A stretch of 64,000 nucleotides of DNA from Limnephilus marmoratus (GCA_917880885.1 OU862931.1:14643337-14707336); one strand, 5' to 3'. Shown: positions 39,765-50,400, counted from the stretch's first letter. Made by a program: numbers and translations. The notes: generated by a model not told the origin, from the sequence alone.

Positions 39765-42760
39765 ATGACTTTATAATAAACGCAATCGATGAATCATATA
39801 AAATAGACGAAAGAATTTTTGACACGGTAAATAAAACAAACGATTTTATAGATGTAAAACCTACAGCTAGCTTAATAATAATACACATGAACGTGAGAAG
39901 TTTGGAAAAAAATTTTGAAGAATTTCTAATAACTATTAGACAATTAAACAGACTTGATTGTATAATATTATCAGAGACGCATTCATCGAGTGAAATTAAT
40001 TATAATATACCGGGTTACTCGTACTTCGCCACAAAATATAAAATTAACAGAAATAGCGGCATTGCCGTATTTGTATCTAATATTTATGCTGTCACAAGTG
40101 TAGATGAAATAATGGTGAATAATGTTAATTTATTAAATTTGGAGATAAATTTCATGAATAGATCATTTAATATCATTGCTATTTATCGGACACACTCTTC
40201 TGCTCTAACCTCATACATAGAAGAATTAAAAAACATATTACAACATCATAAAAACAAAAGAACAATAATCATTGGAGATATTAACGTGAATATTGCTAAT
40301 GATTACTACTCTAACGATAAAGATAACTATCTAAACATGTTAGCAGAATTAAATTACATTTCATGTGTAAATTCATATACTAGAAACATTTTTGGACAAC
40401 GACCATCTTGTATCGATCATATATTCACCAATACCAAAGACATACAAAATATATCATCTGCTGTAATAAAAACAACTGTAACGGATCATTATGCATGTAT
40501 ATTTAAATACGACTACAAACATCAAAACCTCTCATTACCAACCACAACCCCGGTAAATAATATTGATAAATACAAACATAGTATTAACATAAATTCTCTC
40601 ACCAAAATACTAAGTAACGAAAAAGAATGGCTGGAAATATATCAATGTAACGATGTAGAAGAATGCTGCAAAATATTTGATAAAAAACTGAGTGTACACA
40701 TAAATGCTTGTAGGAATATCACATCTCAAAAACCATCCTCAAAATTTAAGCCAATCAAACCATGGATAACCCAAGGATTAATCATCTCAATTAGACACAA
40801 AGAAACACTCTATAGACAATATACAAAACAACCGGAAAACATAACATTACAAAAACATTTCAAAGCTTATAAAAAAAAACTTACATATCTTATAAAAAAC
40901 ATAAAGGATGACTACTACAAACAAAAACTTGAATTAGCTGAAAATGACAGTAAAAAGACTTGGTCCATCATAAATGAAATTATAGAAAAAAAACAATTCA
41001 AAAATAAAACAGTCAACACAATAAGACACAATGATTCAAAAATTTGCTGTAAAGATAAACCCTTAGAAGCCGCAAATGTATTTAACAACTTCTTTGCTAA
41101 TGTAGGAAAAAACCTTGCTAGCAAAATCCAACAAGACCTGACCCCAAATCACCCAAACACTACAGTAAATAATGAGTATTCATTTGAACTATTTCAACCA
41201 ACAACAAAAGAAGAAATCGAACAAATCATTACAAGTATGAAAGGTGGTTCTGCCCCAGGTTTTGATGGGATCACAATACAAACACTGAAAAGTATAAAAT
41301 CACAAGTATCAAAACCATTAACTCATATAATCAATACAAGTTTTCAAACCGGAATATTTCCGTCCATGTACAAACAATCCGTAATTATACCAATATTTAA
41401 GACCGGCAATCCGGAAGAACCAACCAATTACCGTCCTATTTCTTTACTATCTAACATTGCAAAAATATTTGAAAAAATTGCCAAAAAAAGAATAACTCAT
41501 TTCATTAAGGTCAATAACATAATTCACGAAAACCAGTTTGGATTCATGGAAAACAAAAGCACAAAAGACGCCATTGCTAAATTATCTAGTACTATACAAG
41601 ACGCTTTAGACAAATCATTAAAATGTGTTGGTATTTTTGTAGATCTCCAAAAAGCTTTCGACAGTATATCACATGTCAAATTAATACAAAAATTAAAGGT
41701 TGTGGGTTTTAACGACAGAGCACTAAATTGGCTAAAAAGTTATCTTCACAAAAGAACACAAACTGTAAAAATCAATCACACATCAAGTCTACCACTCACA
41801 AGTGATTTTGGGATACCGCAAGGTACTGTTTTGGGACCATTACTTTTTATCATGTACGTAAACGATATTTTTAAACAAAACCTCAGTGGAACCGTTATAT
41901 CTTACGCGGACGACACGATTATCATAATTAAGGGTAGTGACTGGAAAATTGTAAATGAAAATGCAAATAATGACATCCAAATCCTAAAAACCTGGTTCGA
42001 TACAAACCTTCTTACAATAAATGCAAAAAAAACAGTTTATATTCCTTTCTCAATAAATAAAGCCAAAACTTATCCCAACATTAATATAATTATACACAAC
42101 AAAAAATGTAACAAAGATGTCTGTAATAATTCATGTACCATATTAAACCATGTAACCGAAATAAAGTACCTGGGTGTAATTGTAGACCAACATATGAAAT
42201 GGAACAGACACATATGTGAACTGGTTAAGCGTATTAGGAAATGTATCTATATATTCATTAGATTAAGAAATATTCTCAAATTAAACAACCTAAAAAAAGT
42301 CTATTACGCACTAGTCCAATCACTAATTCAATATGGAATCATCGGATGGGGAGGTGCGTATGAAAAAATTGTAAGTCCTGTAAAAGTGGTACAAAAACTA
42401 ATTATTAAAGTAATATTAAAAAAACAACCAACATTCCCTTCAGCATCATTGTTCAAAATTTTCCAAGTACCAAAAATTGAAGACCTCTATAAAAAAGACT
42501 CAATACTTCAAATATTCAAAGAAAATGTAACTAAAAAATTTAAACTCAACTCATCATTAAGGCATAAATTTAACATCCAAATCCCTCTGTTTTCAACACA
42601 ACAAATGCACAATAATTATATTTACAAAGGCATAAAACATTTTAATAGTCTTCCCGAAGAAATTAAAAAAATTACAGATTTCGTATCATTCAAGAAAAAA
42701 GTAAAATTAATCTTTAAAAAAAAAACAACAACCATAACATCACCAATCAAAATGTTATAA
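39761..42760 (+). CDS. Intact LINE ORF2: endonuclease/reverse transcriptase, 999 aa
   Basis: Residues 40-245 form an apurinic-type endonuclease that nicks the insertion site. Its key residues are present: N44 in HMNVRSL, E72 in SETH, D173 and N175 in GDIN, D219/H220 in IDHIF, and D242/H243 in TDHY. Residues about 485-760 form the reverse transcriptase: GGSAPGFDG, NYRPISLLSNIAKIFEK, DLQKAFD (628-634), GIPQGTVLGPLLF (from 684) and YADD (715-718). The thumb follows, with YLGVIVDQHMKW and GIIGWGG. No stop or frameshift interrupts it and the length is usual for the Jockey/CR1/L2 supergroup, Crack/Daphne-like clades being plausible. No RNase H domain is seen. The start ATG overlaps the upstream stop. 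It may be a recently active source copy. Confidence 0.95.
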   Translation: MNDFIINAIDESYKIDERIFDTVNKTNDFIDVKPTASLIIIHMNVRSLEKNFEEFLITIRQLNRLDCIILSETHSSSEINYNIPGYSYFATKYKINRNSGIAVFVSNIYAVTSVDEIMVNNVNLLNLEINFMNRSFNIIAIYRTHSSALTSYIEELKNILQHHKNKRTIIIGDINVNIANDYYSNDKDNYLNMLAELNYISCVNSYTRNIFGQRPSCIDHIFTNTKDIQNISSAVIKTTVTDHYACIFKYDYKHQNLSLPTTTPVNNIDKYKHSININSLTKILSNEKEWLEIYQCNDVEECCKIFDKKLSVHINACRNITSQKPSSKFKPIKPWITQGLIISIRHKETLYRQYTKQPENITLQKHFKAYKKKLTYLIKNIKDDYYKQKLELAENDSKKTWSIINEIIEKKQFKNKTVNTIRHNDSKICCKDKPLEAANVFNNFFANVGKNLASKIQQDLTPNHPNTTVNNEYSFELFQPTTKEEIEQIITSMKGGSAPGFDGITIQTLKSIKSQVSKPLTHIINTSFQTGIFPSMYKQSVIIPIFKTGNPEEPTNYRPISLLSNIAKIFEKIAKKRITHFIKVNNIIHENQFGFMENKSTKDAIAKLSSTIQDALDKSLKCVGIFVDLQKAFDSISHVKLIQKLKVVGFNDRALNWLKSYLHKRTQTVKINHTSSLPLTSDFGIPQGTVLGPLLFIMYVNDIFKQNLSGTVISYADDTIIIIKGSDWKIVNENANNDIQILKTWFDTNLLTINAKKTVYIPFSINKAKTYPNINIIIHNKKCNKDVCNNSCTILNHVTEIKYLGVIVDQHMKWNRHICELVKRIRKCIYIFIRLRNILKLNNLKKVYYALVQSLIQYGIIGWGGAYEKIVSPVKVVQKLIIKVILKKQPTFPSASLFKIFQVPKIEDLYKKDSILQIFKENVTKKFKLNSSLRHKFNIQIPLFSTQQMHNNYIYKGIKHFNSLPEEIKKITDFVSFKKKVKLIFKKKTTTITSPIKML

Positions 42761-43027
42761 CTTCAATTCATGTCAAATCAAAATTAACATCACAACATAG
42801 TTTATATTTATTGTATACACTGAGCAAAATGTATGTTATAAAAATGAAATAATGGTAGTTTATATATTAAATTTATATATAGTTTATATTTACTGTATAC
42901 TGTAAGTAGAATGTATGTCATAAAAATGAAATAGTGCAAAATAACTCCTATGCCAAGCTCAAGAGCTAGTACTCTTCATTGGCATAGAAATTCATTAAAC
43001 CATGTGAAACCATGTTCTTTTCATTCA

Positions 43028-43058
<31 letters not shown>
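42761..43058 (+). other. LINE 3' UTR, duplicated block, hairpin and poly(A)
   Basis: A 56-bp block beginning AGTTTATATTTA is present at 42799-42854 and again, diverged, at 42881-42936. A hairpin with arms CTATGCCA and TGGCATAG lies at 42948-42987 and contains GAGCTAGTACTCTTC. AATAAA (43026-43031) runs into 30 A (43029-43058). The hairpin is probably the structure recognised by the reverse transcriptase. Confidence 0.85.
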
Positions 43059-43060
<2 letters not shown>

Positions 43061-43658
43061 ATTTCGTTTTTGCTTTAATTAACCAGCGTTGTTTATTCGA
43101 AAAAGCATAGAAATAAAAACACGCCTCGGTGAATCGTAAATCTTCCAAACAATCAATCTACCAAACCGAAACAATTCGATCGAGAGAATCGCTTCAAAAT
43201 AAAGAGAAAATAAAGGAAAAATAAAGAAAATTAAGAAAATTCTCTGGAAGAACAGAAATAGAGCAACCTACTTAAAACGCTTCCAGGCGATTTCAGTTCC
43301 CGTTCTTTTATCGGAACGGTTATAGGGATATTGTTTTTTATGTTTCCGTGTAGACATCAGAATGGTATTCCTTTCAGGGGCCCTATTCTTGAATGTCGAA
43401 TCGACGGATTGATTAGTTGTATACGCTTATCGAGAAAAGACGATTGAATTTTGATCAATGAATTCGTACGATTTAACTCTAACAGGCCACGACGATAAAA
43501 CTGTATCGATTTATAGAGCAAGATTAAAATTATTACACTGTCTCTTTGGGGTATGCAAAGACATAACTCTATTCGGACACACACTCAAAGCTTAGTTCAC
43601 GTGAATTCATTGTTTCAGACTTTTGAATGTAGCTAAAACTTTGCGTTTATCCATTATA
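43061..43658. other. No recognisable feature
   Basis: Flanking DNA of the intact LINE. I could not find a copy of the first bases (GAATTTCG) upstream of 39063, so the target duplication remains undefined. Confidence 0.5.
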
Positions 43659-43843
43659 GATAAATGAAATAATTTAACTTTGTTTGAACCACTTACATAT
43701 TTGAGTAATGCCGACCGGTTTCGGAACGACCATTCCTTCTTCAGAAACACGCTTGCCCTGAAGAAGGAACGGTCGTTCCGAAACCGGTCGGCTTTACTCA
43801 AATATATAAGTCGTTCAAACAAAGTTAAATTTTTTCATTTATC
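43659..43843. mobile_element. 185-bp foldback element
   Basis: Two 86-bp arms (43659-43744 and 43758-43843) are reverse complements with about five mismatches, around a 13-nt loop. Each arm holds AACTTTGTTTGAAC, TTTGAGTAA, CCGACCGGTTTCGG and CCTTCTTCAG. The whole transcript would fold into one long hairpin. A hammerhead-like core spans the loop and the right arm. Confidence 0.9.
43755..43792 (+). ncRNA. Hammerhead-ribozyme-like core in foldback
   Basis: The plus strand reads GCC (43755-43757), CTGAAGA (43758-43764), an extra A, stem II GGAAC/GTTCC with loop GGTC (43766-43779), GAA (43780-43782), palindromic stem III ACCGGT (43783-43788), cleavage base C (43789) and GGC (43790-43792) closing stem I with GCC. 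The extra base before stem II is shared with family F. The long foldback pairing would compete with the ribozyme fold. Confidence 0.48.
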
Positions 43844-44054
43844 ATTGTTCATACTCATAAGGGCTCTTCTGTCATTCTGATTTTTGATACCCTAATTTAA
43901 TAGATTAATTGTCAAGCTTTCCTGTAACTTGACATCATGACATCATCTTGCATCCATGTGCTTATATTTTATCTCCTCGCACTTATTTCTTCATCCATCC
44001 GGTGTGAGGATATTCTCTATTTTGTAAAACGGTCTCCCATGATTTTAGCCATAA

Positions 44055-44160
44055 CCGGACAATTCAACAACGTACCACTTCAACACCTCCTTTAATAAGT
44101 CATTAAAAGTGTTGAAAAATAAAATGGTTAAAAAAAATTAAGTTAGGTTATGTCAGTGGT
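44055..44160. repeat. Family K fragment
   Basis: GGACAATTCAACAACG, CTCCTTTAATAAGTCATT and AATTAAGTTAGGTTA match, in order and in reverse, the right half of 11543-11715. The remaining arm is missing. Confidence 0.4.
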
Positions 44161-44689
44161 TGGCAAACTAATTAGACTTGATTAAAAAAAATTGAGAGCC
44201 AAATCTGTCGATTTAACAAACGTTTATTAGAATTTTAGCACTCCATTAAATTACTTGATTTCATACTTAATAAAGATTTAATTCAATGTTAAAAAATAAT
44301 ATCTAATTAAGGGATCCATAAATTTAAATCATGAAGATGACTGACAAATACTTAATTCGAACAATGTCTCTGCATTTCAGTCAGATTTGTATGTTCTTAT
44401 TCTTAATTTTAGGCGCGATTCCAGGTTCTCATTTATAAGACGACTTCTAAGTTTACTCTTGGTAAAGTTCATGCTTGAAAAAGATTGTTGAACCAAAAAG
44501 GGAAAGAACAGCAAACGCTAGTTTTTTTCAGCTGATCATAAGAGTCTGGAATTCTATTCCTTGCGTTAAAGATGATCATGTCTTCCTTCTCCAGGACGTT
44601 CAAAGCAGACCACTTGTGTTGTTAACTAAACTACATTTGTTCTTCTTCAATATTTTCATATCGACACAAAGACGTTCAAATTTATTTTC

Positions 44690-45365
44690 TTGTCAATGAG
44701 GGATTTAAAGAGAGTATATTATGCTTTATGCCACTCTCGACTGGAATATGGAGTAATAGGATGGGGCGCAGCAGCATCTAATCACATAAAATAACTTTAG
44801 GTAACTCAGAATTGCATCATAAAGACCATACTGAAGGTCCCCATAAGGACGTCAACCACAGAAATTTTTAAACAGTTTGATGTTCCAAGCATACAGAAAA
44901 TCTATGCCAAAAACATTCTAGTACATCACCACAAAAATTATTCAGAGGCAAACAAACAGACATACTTAATATACCAAAGTGTAACTCTTCATTTGGACAA
45001 AGAAGTTCAGAATTTTTAGCTGTAAAGTTATATAACAAACTCCCACTTAGTACCAAACACATTAAAACAAAAAATAGCTACATTAAGGAAATTAAATGTT
45101 GGCTGAAGGAACTATCGGAAAATGAACTTACTTGTATACTTAAAACATCGTCATAGAAGTTTCTGGAAAACCTTATCCAACCAATGAAGTGAAACCATGG
45201 AAGTCGCTGAAAACTTATCCAAAGCATAGTCCCCCTCAGCACAGGATCTCCTAGTGAGGAGGACTACGAATATATTTTCTATTTTATATATGTACCTAAC
45301 ATGTTTCATATAAAAATGTAAAAAATAATAAATGTATAGTTACTAAATAAACAATTAAAAAATGT
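44690..45365 (+). pseudogene. LINE C-terminal fragment with hairpin 3' UTR
   Basis: Reads DLKRVYYALCHSRLEYGVIGW, which closely parallels KKVYYALVQSLIQYGIIGW of the intact LINE. It continues through NCIIKTILKVPIRTST and FKQFDVPSIQKIYAKNIL with several frameshifts and stops. The 3' UTR has the hairpin AGTCCCCCTC to GAGGAGGACT (45228-45265) with CCTAGTG, then A+T-rich sequence ending near AATAAACAATTAAAAAA. It is a 5'-truncated, decayed relative of the intact element. Confidence 0.8.
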
Positions 45366-46377
45366 CATACCTAAAACCTTACATTAGGATTAGTACCAGA
45401 AGTACATTGAAAACTGTTATCCTCAATTCCTATTATGACAACTACTTTACCCTAGCGCCTACTACGAGTACGTAACGATAGAGATATTATCAGTGATAGA
45501 GATTCTTGAATCGTACTCCAGTATAAGTTAACTAGAGTGCATCCTACTCGATACATTTACTGCTTGACCGGAGTTAAACTTTATCGGGAATGTTCTGAAC
45601 TGTTCCGACTGCGATCTAAAGCGGATACGAATTATTCTATGCACTTACTCGTAACGGAGTAAATCCCGACTTTATACATCGGATGGATTCGTAGATATAG
45701 AATTAAGATAATATAGATAATCCATGAATAGATTTGGATGTCGACAAAGACTACCATAATGGAGAGTGGAGAGGAATCGATTCAAAAGATTTACTCTTGC
45801 AGGTTTCAGCAGTAAAATAAATTGATTCGTATAAATGGTGTGTCGAAGCTTTGGTGTACGATAGGTTTTTTGTATCTGTGATTTCTGTGTGATTATTTAA
45901 AAAAAGACTCGTGTTTCTCTCTTTAACGGCCTGAAAACATTCAACATTTTTCTGGAAAATTTAATATCTTTCTTTATCAAGTTTAAAACAAACATTATTA
46001 TCGTTTTCATATCTTATTAAGATGAAGTCATAGTAAATAATGCAAAATCATATGTTTTTGTTTTGAAAATTTGATCGCTTAGAAGTATTGTAGATGCTTC
46101 AATTAAATACTGCGTGTAGAACATACCTTGGCCCTTAAAAATATCGGTCATTTTTTTATAAGTTTTTTAATAAGCCTATAAAAAAATAAACTATGAGGTC
46201 TAAAAAACACACTTTCAAGTCCAAACTCTCCTATTTATAAACCCCTTTTCGGATATGGTTTTATTGTGTAATGTGGCAAATTCAGTTTATTTTATAATAA
46301 TCGCAAAAAAAGTTGATATTTACACCCAATCTTCCCAAAATAAAATAAAATATGCATTTTCGCGTTGATATTTTACA
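45366..46377. other. No recognisable feature
   Basis: 1 kb without repeats shared in the window or notable frames. Confidence 0.5.
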
Positions 46378-46480
46378 ATACGGCCGCTAGTCGACGAATT
46401 CGGTTATTCAAAGTGACCCCTATGGCGTCCACCGAAGAACTACTGTCCACGGCACAGTAGTGAACTAGTGGATCGCCTTA
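46378..46480. other. Cluster of cloning-type restriction sites
   Basis: Within 20 bp at 46381-46400 are CGGCCG, GTCGAC and GAATTC. 60 bp later GAACTAGTGGATC (46462-46474) matches a string found in common plasmid polylinkers. It may be coincidence or an adapter/vector trace in the assembly. Confidence 0.3.
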
Positions 46481-46773
46481 ATGAGATAATAATGTTTGTG
46501 TAAAACTTGGCATGTGCATTATTTAACCGTTGTTTTACTTTGTTCAGTCAATGTTTACACATTTGTTATACTTCAGTTTATACCACCATTTTGTTTTTAC
46601 ATCTAATATTTTATCAGCAAAAAGTGGAAAAAAAATCGATTGTCTTCCAATTCTTCATAATATCTGACATGTTAGTTGTCTTCTTGATATAATGTTTACG
46701 TTTACCCATATTTAAGAGCACATATTTGTACATATATTTATAGTGTTTGTGAGAACGTAAAATGAAGAAGCTT

Positions 46774-47222
46774 TTTTCGTTATTTGTTTTTGGGGTATTA
46801 GGCCGTGTTGCGCTACATCCTTCTATAGCCAACGTTTCGGAGAGCGTTGCAGTGTCCACCATCAGGGCAGATCCGGTAGATGTGTAATTTTTAGTGGTGA
46901 AATGTGTGCTTATTTACTTGGAAGCGATACCGTGTCTCCAGCTCTACTACAGTCACCGGTACAAAATAACCGTGACAAGCAGTGGCGTCATTGCCACGGA
47001 GCGGAATAGAAAGACCTCTAAATCGTGGTATTTATGCTAGCCAGGGGCACGTCCCTTTGCGCCACTTCACCACTAAAAATTACAAAACAAATACCGGATC
47101 TGCCAGATCTGCCCTGATGATGGACACTGCAAACATTGGCTAAAGAACGAGGTAGCGCAACATGGCATAACACCCCAAAAACAAATAACGAAAATACTTT
47201 TGGCCGTGAAAATCTTTAAACG
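46774..47222. mobile_element. Family F element carrying a small MITE
   Basis: The left arm (TTTTTCGTTATTTG to GGGCAGATCCGG) and right arm (GGATCTGCCCTGATGATGG to CTTTTGGCCGTGAAAATC) are inverted. Both ribozyme-like cores are damaged: CTGATGG in the left arm, and part of stem II through GAA deleted in the right. The centre holds a 200-bp insert (46884-47083) with 21-bp inverted ends GTAATTTTTAGTGGTGAA(A/G)TG. Confidence 0.7.
46884..47083. mobile_element. MITE with 21-bp inverted ends
   Basis: The ends match at 20 of 21 positions and begin GTAATTTTTAGTGG. The inside includes GCAGTGGCGTCATTGCC. Superfamily and duplication length are not clear. Confidence 0.6.
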
Positions 47223-47449
47223 AATCCAAGGTAAAAGCTTGTTCGTCTCTTTTCTTTTCTCTATCATACGCGTTGTTATATATTACCCATTTCTAAATTA
47301 CATATTCTTCTCTGTTCTCTCTTTTCTTATCTTAACATAGGTATTGTTATGTATGTATGTTTCAACACAGGTATTCCCTAGTGAGACAGGCATCGAATAA
47401 TGTTATGTAAACATACCTTTTATAGATTAAATAAATAAATAAAAATAAA

Positions 47450-47736
47450 GTATAAAATTAAGTCGCTCACGATGTATGTGCGCTTAGATCTTTTAAACTA
47501 CGCAACGGTTTTTCATGCGGTGTTCACCAATAGATAGAGTGATTCATGAGGAAGGTTTTTAGGTTTAAATAATTTGTGTAAATTGGTTGAAATACATAAT
47601 ATATCTGGCCAAGCGGCAGCGGGGAGCGGGCAGCGGGCAGCGAGCCGACAAACGGGCGTTGTGAATTTGATTTCACAGATGGCGTTGGTTATAAAGGTTT
47701 CGTTAGCCACAGCAACGTGTGGCCGGGTCTGCTAGT
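47450..47736 (+). mobile_element. Short Helitron-like element
   Basis: Shares TCATGCGGTGTTCACC, GATTCATGAGGAAGG and the end GTGTGGCCGGGTCTGCTAGT with 34451-34771. A G-rich patch (GGCAGCGGGGAGCGGGCAGC) lies in the middle. The 5' border is approximate. Confidence 0.65.
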
Positions 47737-47950
47737 ATATTATAATGTACACTTAAATGAACCTTTATACATTCCGTATAGTACGTACATTTTTGTTATC
47801 AAAACCTTTAAAACTTTTTGTCATCTGTGTCATGCACTACCTAAATCATGAAAAATGTAAAAAGTATGTAAAAACCTAGCAGAGCGTTAATAATATTAAT
47901 AAATAATAGTAGATAAATAAATATTATTAAACTGACTTTTCATTCATTTT

Positions 47951-48133
47951 TTGACCGGTCAGTGATTGAGTGGGCATCGCGTTTGGGTCTCACCCAGGCG
48001 TTCCGGATTCGATTCCTCGGCTGGCTAAGTCTTCCATCACAACTCAAGCAACATTTTCGGCCTACTCTGGTGGTTTTTCAAATATTGTCGGGTTATTCGT
48101 AACCCGGGAATGTTTGTCTTTCTTTAAAAAAAA
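47951..48133 (+). mobile_element. SINE J (tRNA-derived)
   Basis: Head GACCGGTCAGTGATTGAGTG (A box) and CCGGATTCGATTCC (B box), then CAAGCAACATTTTCGGCC, GGGAATGTTTGTCTTTC and 8 A. Same length and order as the minus-strand copy at 27308-27491. About 185 bp appears to be full length. Confidence 0.88.
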
Positions 48134-48299
48134 TCTGTTTGCCATGAAGGATGGTCACTTCAGTCGTGATTTGATTGATTCTTCGGGGAATCTAGGGGTT
48201 CCAGATCAAAGGTGGCTACCAAACTCAACATTTGCAACATTACTTGCAGTTGGTAGAGGGTAAACAGATTTGTACGGGTATTTACAGAATTTGCTAACT

Positions 48300-48420
48300 C
48301 TGTGCATAACGCCTGGTTTCTAAGAGGCTATCTTTACTCCGGCTTCGATGGAGCCCATTTGCATGAGCGGATCACAGATTTACACCAAGAGTGGATATCA
48401 AAGAAAATACCTACATTCAA
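48300..48420 (-). pseudogene. LINE fragment, very short
   Basis: The minus strand encodes DPLMQMGSIEAGVKIAS, which parallels DQLRHGGSIKARDKLES of the fragment at 49.4 kb. Too short and decayed for more than a family link. Confidence 0.4.
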
Positions 48421-48477
48421 TTACGATCAGCTGAAGCGCTAAGATGTAGAATAAGTAAACATTTCAACCACATGTTA

Positions 48478-48645
48478 CAGAGTGGAAAATAATTTCCCTC
48501 AGGACCAATGTCGTCTTTGGGGATGATGTGTGGAGGGTCTGTTTGATGAGAGGAAAGGGTCAACATGGGGATGGGAGTCTTAGGACAAATAATGTCAACC
48601 GCGTTCAAATTATGTACCCGCATTTAGCGTGCTGACTGAACCGGT
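48478..48645 (-). mobile_element. SINE with family A tail
   Basis: The plus strand shows AAATAATTTCCCTCAGG and GTGTGGAGGGTCTG, the family A tail in reverse, joined to a different 5' part that ends in a weak tRNA-like segment (AACGCGGTTG, then TTCAGTCAGC on the minus strand). Confidence 0.45.
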
Positions 48646-48649
48646 GCCA

Positions 48650-49325
48650 AAGGGATCAACGACTCTAATTCGTCGGAGCATGATCCGTTGAAACGCAGGT
48701 AAAACAAAAACACCATTTCCACGTGTGTTCTAAAGATTGCAATCGATAGGGGGTGGTGTCGCGAAACTGCGGCTCCACTGTTAATTGGCGGTAAATGCTG
48801 CAGAGCAAAGCTTATGCAGCCCTCGAAGGACCAGTCCCGAAACTACGTGAAATCGCTAAGTTATACGGGACGATTAAATAGTATACACTCGCAAAACCTG
48901 GTGGATAGTCAGTCGATAGTTTAGATCTGTGCTTTTGGAAAATTAGATACGCACAGATTGGAATAAGGAAAATAGGACTCACCGTTGCAGATGGGGCCTC
49001 GCTGATTTCCAGTTTTGGTGTACACTTCTCACTGTTTAAAATTCGCAATATTCTTACAGTAAGAGGTTACGACACATGCGCCCTGTCTGAGATGTAATTT
49101 TGTACTGAGCAGGAAAGCACACTGTCACCTCTCCAAAGTTGAATATTTCTTGCAACAATTTTTATGGTGACATTTGGGAAGGAAAGATTAGGTAGGTGGG
49201 ATAAATTCAGGATTTTGACATATCTACCCACCAAGTCTGCGAATGCAATACCCAATCAATCCCATATAAAGATGCGCAAACAGGGGGGTCTACAAAACGG
49301 ACCGCCACAGAGTCAAGGGTTTATT
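48650..49325. other. No recognisable feature
   Basis: Possibly decayed LINE sequence continuing on the minus strand from 49.3 kb, but nothing can be identified. Confidence 0.4.
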
Positions 49326-49538
49326 TCAAGTGCCTTGGGGCTCGGTGGGGCGCACTTGCGATTTGTACAGTGTCAGCAGTTGTGTTTTATTAAAGTATCT
49401 GCGGGCCATGTTCAGTACGCTCAGCTTCTGAGACTCTAACTTGTCTCTGGCTTTGATGGAGCCCCCGTGCCTGAGCTGGTCACTTGGAGTTACCAAGCAG
49501 CATAACAATGAATGGCATGTTGGAAAGATTGCTTCCAT
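49326..49538 (-). pseudogene. LINE reverse transcriptase C-terminal fragment
   Basis: The minus strand reads DQLRHGGSIKARDKLESQKL, then SVLNMARRYFNKTQ and LLTLYKSQVRP. A segment S-x-KLGVLNRA-RYF-x3-QLL-x-LYKAQVRP followed by an EYCSHLW block is well known from insect non-LTR polymerases. Here the EYC block is lost and the frame ends after VRP. No ends of the element can be seen. Confidence 0.6.
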
Positions 49539-49539
49539 T

Positions 49540-50144
49540 AAATAAGACTATATTCTCATTTTGATCCCTTTTAGACGTAATCAGACTTGATTAGGTCTTT
49601 AAAACATTAATTTCGACGAGGTTATACTTGCCCCAAGAGGAAACCCTACCGAGGTAACCGTCCATTCTCTCCTAAACTCAATATTTTTCTCTCTTTCTTT
49701 CTCTCTCGCTCTATGTAGGAACACCTTAAGGTTATTAACCTACTTCCACAATTTCAAATACCCGTACTGTACGACAGTATTAATTGTAGCGATTTGTAAC
49801 GTCGGTGACAAATTGGCGACACGACATTCGTTATTGATGTTATCAAGTGGACACGAGACCATAATGAAAAATGCAGGGCGCACCATGATGGCATTGATGC
49901 AATATTTCTAGCATGCTTGATACGAAGTGCACAATAAGGTTTTTGAAGTTTGTGTTTCCCATAAAGTTTGAATTTCCCATAAAGAACCTCGTGATATCAT
50001 AATACCTGACGTATAATAATCCGAAAAATGTATTTACAGTTGTGTCCAGCAACTTTTCAGATAGAATGTTTAATCGATGATATTTTGATAGTTATTTTAT
50101 AAAAATAGAAATAAAAAATACTAGAAAAATTTAAACAATTTATT
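49540..50144. other. No recognisable feature
   Basis: Mixed sequence with a 69-codon minus-strand frame (50052-49843), no domain. Confidence 0.45.
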
Positions 50145-50400
50145 TTTTATCATTAACTCCACACAGATGGCTCTGATGAAAATATTTTCCCTCATCAGGT
50201 GTGTCGTCTTTGGGGATGCTACGTGGAGGGTCTGTTTGTGGAAAGGAAAGAGTGATCTTGGGTCTTGAAGAGACCCGTGTTGTAGGAGGAAGGAAACACA
50301 TAGTAGAAGCGACCCATTCTCATGTGACAATTGCCACGGCCGAGAATCGAATCCCGATCAACTGATTCGAAGGAAACTATGCTGACCATTACACCACCAA
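50145..50400 (-). mobile_element. tRNA-derived SINE with family A 3' tail
   Basis: On the minus strand the head reads GTGGTGTAATGGTCAGCAT (A box) and GGGATTCGATTC (B box). The body is unrelated to family A, but the last 90 bp (50150-50240) are the family A hairpin tail: CTCCACACAGATGGC, CCCTCATCAGG and GATGCTACGTGGAGG. It shows that the tail is a module shared between different retroposons. Confidence 0.7.
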
